Program-made: the position numbers and the translations under genes
Assembly (NCBI GenBank): GCA_003455605.1
Contig: DMQR01000087.1
Coordinates: forward strand, 1-10,139
Length of the DNA stretch: 10,139 nucleotides
Direction of reading: 5' to 3'
DNA from: Cryomorphaceae bacterium
GTDB taxonomy: Bacteria > Bacteroidota > Bacteroidia > Flavobacteriales > Schleiferiaceae
Notes under the pieces: generated by a model
What the model was told of the DNA's origin: nothing
Databases searched by the model: none
What the model saw: only the letters and a program-made list of their open reading frames with translations
Shown: positions 8,201-10,139 of the stretch, piece by piece
How the letters are laid out: each line of letters begins with the position of its first letter
Position numbering within the stretch: position 1 is the first letter of the stretch

Positions 8201-8429
8201 CCATCAAGGCCTGGCTATCTGGATTAGCAGCGAATTGGCCAAACAAATTCCCCATCAATTGGAAGAATGGTGCACCCGGAGGGTGACCTACTTGAAGCTT
8301 TACCGAGGTTGCTATGTATTCCCCACAATCCCAGAAGCTGGTCGTAGGTTCTATAGTCATAAAATACGTGGTGGTGGCGATGGCAAATACTGCCCATCCG
8401 AACACATTATTGAGCTTTTTGTAATTCAC
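5286..8429 (-). CDS. DUF2723 / TMEM260-like membrane protein, predicted protein O-mannosyltransferase (GT117)
   Basis: This 1047-residue multi-spanning protein has the DUF2723 signature: FWDCGE at residues 32-37 (acidic D34 and E37) followed by VGHPPGAP (47-54). Hydrophobic segments lie near 8-27, 76-103, 114-132, 145-165, 177-205, 218-245, 260-278 and 290-312, then after a soluble loop near 525-545, 553-572, 585-610 and 615-635. The soluble C-terminal part starts with TNGDNDTFP at 665-673 and ends in helical, TPR-like sequence (about 925-1010). The family is related to human TMEM260, an O-mannosyltransferase. In Bacteroidota it is thought to glycosylate exported proteins from a polyprenyl-phosphate sugar, and that role is inferred here. 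The start is GTG (8429-8427). No ATG occurs in frame between it and the upstream stop at 8523-8525, and MNYKKLNN before the first helix fits the family. No glycan-assembly genes are adjacent. Confidence 0.9.
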   Translation of the reverse strand: MNYKKLNNVFGWAVFAIATTTYFMTIEPTTSFWDCGEYIATSVKLQVGHPPGAPFFQLMGNLFGQFAANPDSQALMVNALSALSSSFSILFLFWTITALGVKLLGGQDKLDNAGTIAILGAGAVGALAYTFSDSFWFSAVEGEVYAMSSFFTAAAFWAVLKWEQAVDHDPYANKWLLLIAYLVGLSVGVHILVFLTIPAIGMIYYFKKYPNPTRNGFIIANGASIAVLGLVFAFIIPIVLKLFSTLEINFVNNFGLPFHSGTIAAFLILTAALVFGIMWAQKKNKPLYQQAIIGVMLIVMGYSTFIMLAIRSNANTPIDENNPEDAMSLLAYYNREQYGDWPILYGKSFNAPYDRSNPFDDGKPVYQRGYAVMNGPKQMTSFKLKTEAEAYVLANGGNLTIDGKYLLTDDKKGSVPNYDPRYKGFFPRIWNDDPQYRQNYINIMDIKDPEAPITFAQHVRFFFEYQIGKMWFRYFMWNYSGRQNDEQHRYEISKGNWITGIPFLDSMRLGNQDNLPDHWKNNPSRNTYFMLPFLLGIFGLYYQYKKNNKDAWAVTLFFLLTGIAIVVYTNHKPFEPRERDYAFVGSFYAYAIWIGLGALGLWDVLRAKMSPQVASYLVIGTAMLAVPVRMAAENWDDHNRSNRYTARDIAKAYLDSCEPNAILFTNGDNDTFPLWYVQEVEGYRTDVRIVNLSLLNTDWYIDQQRRKAYDGEAVPFSFDWNQYVQGTRDVLYYRDLGVKGRWNVKDFIQFTKRDDSQVKFKASGGKELPLFPQKNFRINIDKEAVFANGVVDVADSASVVDYIDWNWKANVITKRDLMVIDLIANNNWERPIYFSITVGNSPKAYFWLNDYFRLEGMAYRFVPQYYPSNTQGIDYGRVDTDIMYDNLLNKFEYGNMELPDVYLDETNRRLSYNLRTIFGRLANELVTEGENDKAVEALDFAMEKMPVEKFGYNYFVFGIIDAYYKAGATEKARELTWAFADRLDDELAFYAAFDRKDKRAASNEWRTNLQFYQMLLRNVQMHDNNDSVQNFYQRYNAAASPFGNGQG

Positions 8430-8551
8430 TGATTCTCTGCTTTTTGATCTTTTGTCGTGAAAGACCGGGTGTAATCGCCTCGAAAATAAGAAAAACGAAC
8501 GCCCTATTGGGCTTAGGGAATGTTAAACCGCGAAAATTTTCTTTATCCTTT

Positions 8552-8580
8552 TTTGAGTAATACCAATTGCAGTATATTTG
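8552..8580 (+). promoter_or_regulatory. Promoter of tRNA-Gln
   Basis: TTTG (8552-8555) and TATATTTG (8573-8580) are 17 bases apart and match the Bacteroidota -33 and -7 consensus (TTG, TAnnTTTG) exactly. Transcription would begin near 8586-8588, leaving a leader of about 15 bases before the mature tRNA 5' end at 8601, to be removed by RNase P. This is the best promoter match I found in the window and supports the phylum assignment. Confidence 0.7.
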
Positions 8581-8600
8581 GCGTCCCAAATGGGAACGAT

Positions 8601-8671
8601 TGCCCGATAGTGTAATGGCAACACACCGGTTTTTGGTACCGTTATTCTAGGTTCGAGTCCTAGTCGGGTAA
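8601..8671 (+). tRNA. tRNA-Gln (anticodon TTG)
   Basis: The sequence folds into a cloverleaf. The acceptor stem is TGCCCGA (8601-8607) with TCGGGTA (8664-8670), including one G-U pair. The D stem is GTGT (8610-8613) with ACAC (8621-8624). The anticodon loop TTTTGGT (8631-8637) carries TTG at 8633-8635, which reads CAA and, with wobble, CAG. The T arm CTAGG (8647-8651) and CCTAG (8659-8663) encloses TTCGAGT. The discriminator is A8671 and CCA is not encoded. The anticodon stem has a C-U mismatch at its top (8626 with 8642), leaving four pairs. In this organism the tRNA may be charged through Glu-tRNA(Gln) by the GatCAB enzyme, whose C subunit is encoded earlier in the window. That link is inferred. 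Confidence 0.93.
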
Positions 8672-8677
8672 CATTAA

Positions 8678-8710
8678 AAGCCCTTCACGAGAGTGAGGGG
8701 CTTATTTTAT
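8678..8710 (+). terminator. Intrinsic terminator of tRNA-Gln
   Basis: An 11-bp stem (8678-8688 with 8693-8703, one G-U pair) is closed by a GAGA tetraloop of the stable GNRA class and followed by ATTTTAT. It begins 7 bases after the discriminator base of the tRNA. Stem, loop and T-rich tail make this the most convincing intrinsic terminator in the window. Confidence 0.75.
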
Positions 8711-8758
8711 GCCTTGCGACCTGAGTGCACTCAAGGGAGAAGGGGATAAAATAAGCCC
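8698..8758. repeat. 13-bp perfect inverted repeat overlapping the tRNA terminator
   Basis: GGGCTTATTTTAT (8698-8710) recurs inverted as ATAAAATAAGCCC (8746-8758). A further inner pair is CCTTG (8712-8716) with CAAGG (8732-8736), giving an interrupted hairpin of about 18 bp. The left arm is also the 3' half and T-rich tail of the tRNA-Gln terminator, so the two structures exclude each other. On the minus strand the right arm gives a second GGGCTTATTTTAT, which could serve as the tail of a terminator facing the other way. The surrounding bases 8711-8826 hold no gene I can support. Confidence 0.7.
8722..8733. repeat. 12-bp perfect palindrome TGAGTGCACTCA
   Basis: TGAGTGCACTCA is fully self-complementary and lies in the spacer of the larger inverted repeat. 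It could be a dimeric protein-binding site, or simply part of the RNA fold. It is more than 1 kb from the start of the minus-strand gene that ends at 8827, so it is not an obvious operator for a neighbouring promoter. Confidence 0.4.
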
Positions 8759-8804
8759 ACAATGCCGCGCGTTGAAGGGGGTTATTGAGAAGACACCCAG
8801 GACC

Positions 8805-8822
8805 GCGAGGTGCATGCCTCGC
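8805..8822 (-). terminator. Candidate terminator hairpin of the beta-barrel protein gene
   Basis: GCGAGG (8805-8810) and CCTCGC (8817-8822) form a 6-bp GC-rich stem around a 6-base loop. The hairpin starts 4 bases beyond the stop codon of the minus-strand gene at 8827. No T-tract follows on that strand, so the call rests on position and stem stability. The T-rich repeat arm at 8746-8758 lies further downstream on the same strand and may take part. Confidence 0.4.
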
Positions 8823-8826
8823 AATC

Positions 8827-9747
8827 CTAGTTCAACGAGAATCCAACGGTAATGGACCCCAAGTATACTTGTTCTTGAAAGTAATTGTCTTTGAAGAACG
8901 GAAGCTGCTCAAGTTTCCCGGTTATCTTTAATTTTTTATAGCCCAATTGTCCCACGAGCGCATAACTAAGGAGGCGCGTATGAAAGCTATTGGTGCGGCT
9001 TTCGGTGTAGAAATCTCCATCCATATCGGCTCCATAATATGTGGCTCGGCTGAGGTAGCGAATACGCCCCATAAACCCAAGTCCAACATTAAGGCCTTTG
9101 TCAAAGGAGCCTTTAGGACTAAAATCAAGATGTAATATGGCAGGCACATCAAAGGTGTTTATGTTCCATTTACTTCTGCGCACATTGCTTAATCCTGAAA
9201 TAGGGACCAAGTTTGCTGCCCCGAACATCATAGGGTCTTTATCAATGGTCAACCCGTTTTTGAAGCTGAGTACGCCAGCCCCAATGCCTAATCCCGTTTC
9301 AAACTGCACAGGGGATTTAGCCCCTCCGACGCGTCGTTTCTGACCGAAGAAAAATCGGGTTTCCCATGAAAGACTGGCATTTATGTTGTCCATTGCGGAT
9401 GCCATGCTTCGGTCGCTGAGGACAAGAGAATTCGGTCCAAGGTGGAAGCCAAATACACCAACCTTGGTTTTTGGGGTTTCATCGAAAAAGCCGGAAACGT
9501 CGAAATCGAGTTCCTCAAATGTGGTATCGTATTGTTCGGTCGGGTACTGGGCAGAATCGGGCCCAGAATAGGCGGCAGAAAAATCGTCATTCCAGCTTAA
9601 GACCTCTTCGGTTGCCTCGGTTTCGGTGTAAACAGTATCCGTAAATGTAGCTTGTTGGGGTAATACAAATCGTGCTTCTCCCGACGACTCTTGTGCAGCA
9701 ATAAGAGTAGAAAGCGCAAGAGTAGAGAAAAGAAAGCAGGTTTTCAT
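8827..9747 (-). CDS. Secreted outer-membrane beta-barrel protein with acidic N-terminal segment
   Basis: The 306-residue protein starts with a clear signal peptide (residues 1-18, hydrophobic core FLFSTLALSTLIAA, likely cut after A18). Cys4 is not in a lipobox. Residues 20-95 are rich in Asp, Glu, Thr and Ser and look like a flexible periplasmic segment. From about residue 96 the sequence alternates hydrophobic and polar residues with many Gly and aromatic residues (VGVFGFHLG, FETGLGIGAGVL, GLNVGLGFMGRIRYLS, LLSYALVGQLGYKKLKI). It ends in the strand LGSITVGFSLN, as expected for an outer-membrane barrel of about 8-10 strands, although it does not end in an aromatic residue. The layout resembles the PorT/OmpA-like barrels of Bacteroidota. 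I cannot assign a function. It is divergent from rnr and appears to be transcribed alone. Confidence 0.8.
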   Translation of the reverse strand: MKTCFLFSTLALSTLIAAQESSGEARFVLPQQATFTDTVYTETEATEEVLSWNDDFSAAYSGPDSAQYPTEQYDTTFEELDFDVSGFFDETPKTKVGVFGFHLGPNSLVLSDRSMASAMDNINASLSWETRFFFGQKRRVGGAKSPVQFETGLGIGAGVLSFKNGLTIDKDPMMFGAANLVPISGLSNVRRSKWNINTFDVPAILHLDFSPKGSFDKGLNVGLGFMGRIRYLSRATYYGADMDGDFYTESRTNSFHTRLLSYALVGQLGYKKLKITGKLEQLPFFKDNYFQEQVYLGSITVGFSLN

Positions 9748-9794
9748 AGGATTGTTAGGTTAATATTGATTGGAACGACAAGTGCCGCCTGATA

Positions 9795-9823
9795 AAAAAG
9801 TACTTTTGCTAAAGATATGGCAA
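9795..9823 (-). promoter_or_regulatory. Candidate promoter of the beta-barrel protein gene
   Basis: On the minus strand, TTG (9823-9821) is followed after 18 bases by TACTTTTT (9802-9795), which is TAnnTTTG with one mismatch at the last base. Transcription would start near 9788, leaving a leader of about 40 bases before the ATG at 9747. The -33 element lies inside the first codons of rnr, and the -7 box overlaps that of the opposite strand. Confidence 0.45.
9801..9808 (+). promoter_or_regulatory. Candidate -7 element of the rnr promoter
   Basis: TACTTTTG matches the Bacteroidota -7 consensus TAnnTTTG exactly, but no TTG is present at the usual -33 distance. A start of transcription about 5-7 bases downstream would fall at 9813-9815, only a few bases before the ATG at 9817, so the transcript would be leaderless or nearly so. 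If this is not used, the true promoter must lie further upstream, in or near the divergent gene. Confidence 0.35.
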
Positions 9824-10139
9824 GAAAGCACAATAAACGGGCAAAAAAACGCTCGACCAGCATAGATATCAAGGCCTATGCCCAAGCGCTAGAAGGCGTT
9901 TTTAAAAAATACCCAACCCGTAAATTCAATTACAAGCAGCTCGCAGCCCAGTTGGGTTACAAGCCGACCATGGTCAAAGCCAAGATCGAAATGGCCTTGT
10001 CGGATATGGAGCGCAACGGCACTATTTTGATGGTGGATCGCGGCAAGTACAAGCTCAAATACAACGCGGTTTATACTGTAGGAGTGGTGGATATGGCGGG
10101 GAACGGGAACGCCTACGTTTTGAGCCCGGATACGGAAGC
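9817..10139 (+). CDS. rnr: Ribonuclease R, N-terminal part (runs off the window)
   Basis: The first 107 codons of an open frame run to the window end without a stop. The lysine/arginine-rich start (MARKHNKRAKKR) is followed by a winged-helix region with FNYKQLAAQLGY and an EMALSDMERNGTILMVDRGKYKL segment (about residues 40-85). The beginning of an RNA-binding cold-shock-like domain then reads YTVGVVDMAGNGNAYVL. This order is typical of RNase R in Bacteroidota, a processive 3'-5' exoribonuclease that degrades structured RNA and takes part in rRNA and tRNA quality control. The ATG at 9817 is the first start after an in-frame TAA at 9793-9795. The catalytic RNB and S1 domains would follow outside the window, so completeness cannot be judged. 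A shorter winged-helix regulator is an unlikely alternative. Confidence 0.82.
   Translation, partial: MARKHNKRAKKRSTSIDIKAYAQALEGVFKKYPTRKFNYKQLAAQLGYKPTMVKAKIEMALSDMERNGTILMVDRGKYKLKYNAVYTVGVVDMAGNGNAYVLSPDTE

Noticed and set aside
5306..8286. Many open frames on the plus strand opposite the DUF2723 gene, including ones of 135 and 164 codons (5817-6224, 6717-7211)
   Set aside because: They are shadows of a strongly supported long membrane protein gene. Their translations show no recognisable domain and no independent promoter.
8501..8512. GCCCTATTGGGC as a hairpin with a T-rich tail on the minus strand, a possible attenuator before the DUF2723 gene
   Set aside because: The stem has only four pairs and the T-rich stretch starts several bases later, which is too weak to call a regulatory terminator.
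8407..8589. A 60-codon minus-strand frame upstream of the DUF2723 gene
   Set aside because: It overlaps the DUF2723 start and the tRNA promoter and has no signal peptide or motif. The region is better explained as leader and promoter DNA.
8601..8758. The tRNA-Gln 3' end as a phage or island attachment site
   Set aside because: tRNA 3' ends are common integration sites, but no second copy of the 3' end and no integrase gene is present. The neighbouring genes are housekeeping in style.

Overview
The window looks like chromosomal DNA from a member of the Bacteroidota, most likely the Flavobacteriales. It has moderate G+C, Bacteroidota-type promoter boxes (TTG, 17-19 bp, TAnnTTTG), a large DUF2723/TMEM260-like (GT117) membrane protein of the kind common in this phylum, and a lysine-rich RNase R N-terminus typical of the group. 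The lineage is inferred from gene style, not from a marker comparison. Most of the window is housekeeping sequence. I see no prophage, insertion sequence, CRISPR array or defence island.

Positions 1-2193 (+) form a tightly packed run: the end of an unidentified gene, trpS (tryptophanyl-tRNA synthetase), a plsC-type lysophosphatidate acyltransferase, and gatC (subunit C of the Asp/Glu-tRNA amidotransferase). The spacings are 2, 3 and 12 bases, so these genes are probably co-transcribed. Two of them serve aminoacyl-tRNA supply and one makes phosphatidic acid.

Positions 2194-5210 (+) hold a second unit after a 44-base gap with a possible promoter. It has an NADPH-dependent FMN reductase-like flavoprotein and, 3 bases later, a complete Lhr-Core-type (DNA-ligase-associated) DEXH helicase. 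The usual ligase, exonuclease and metallophosphoesterase partners are not in view. A pair of hairpins at 5215-5264 separates it from the convergent DUF2723 gene (5286-8429, -), a predicted multi-spanning protein O-mannosyltransferase with a helical-repeat tail.

Positions 8552-8710 (+) carry a complete tRNA-Gln(TTG) transcription unit with promoter, gene and intrinsic terminator. Behind it lie a 13-bp perfect inverted repeat that reuses the terminator's 3' arm, a 12-bp palindrome and a GC-rich hairpin. Next is a minus-strand gene for a secreted outer-membrane beta-barrel protein with an acidic N-terminal segment (8827-9747). It is divergent from the start of rnr (RNase R, 9817 to the window end). 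The two promoters appear to share one palindromic -7 element.

I did not find a clear new multi-gene system. The best leads are the helicase paired with a flavin reductase, the overlapping palindromic divergent promoter, and the nested inverted repeats behind tRNA-Gln.
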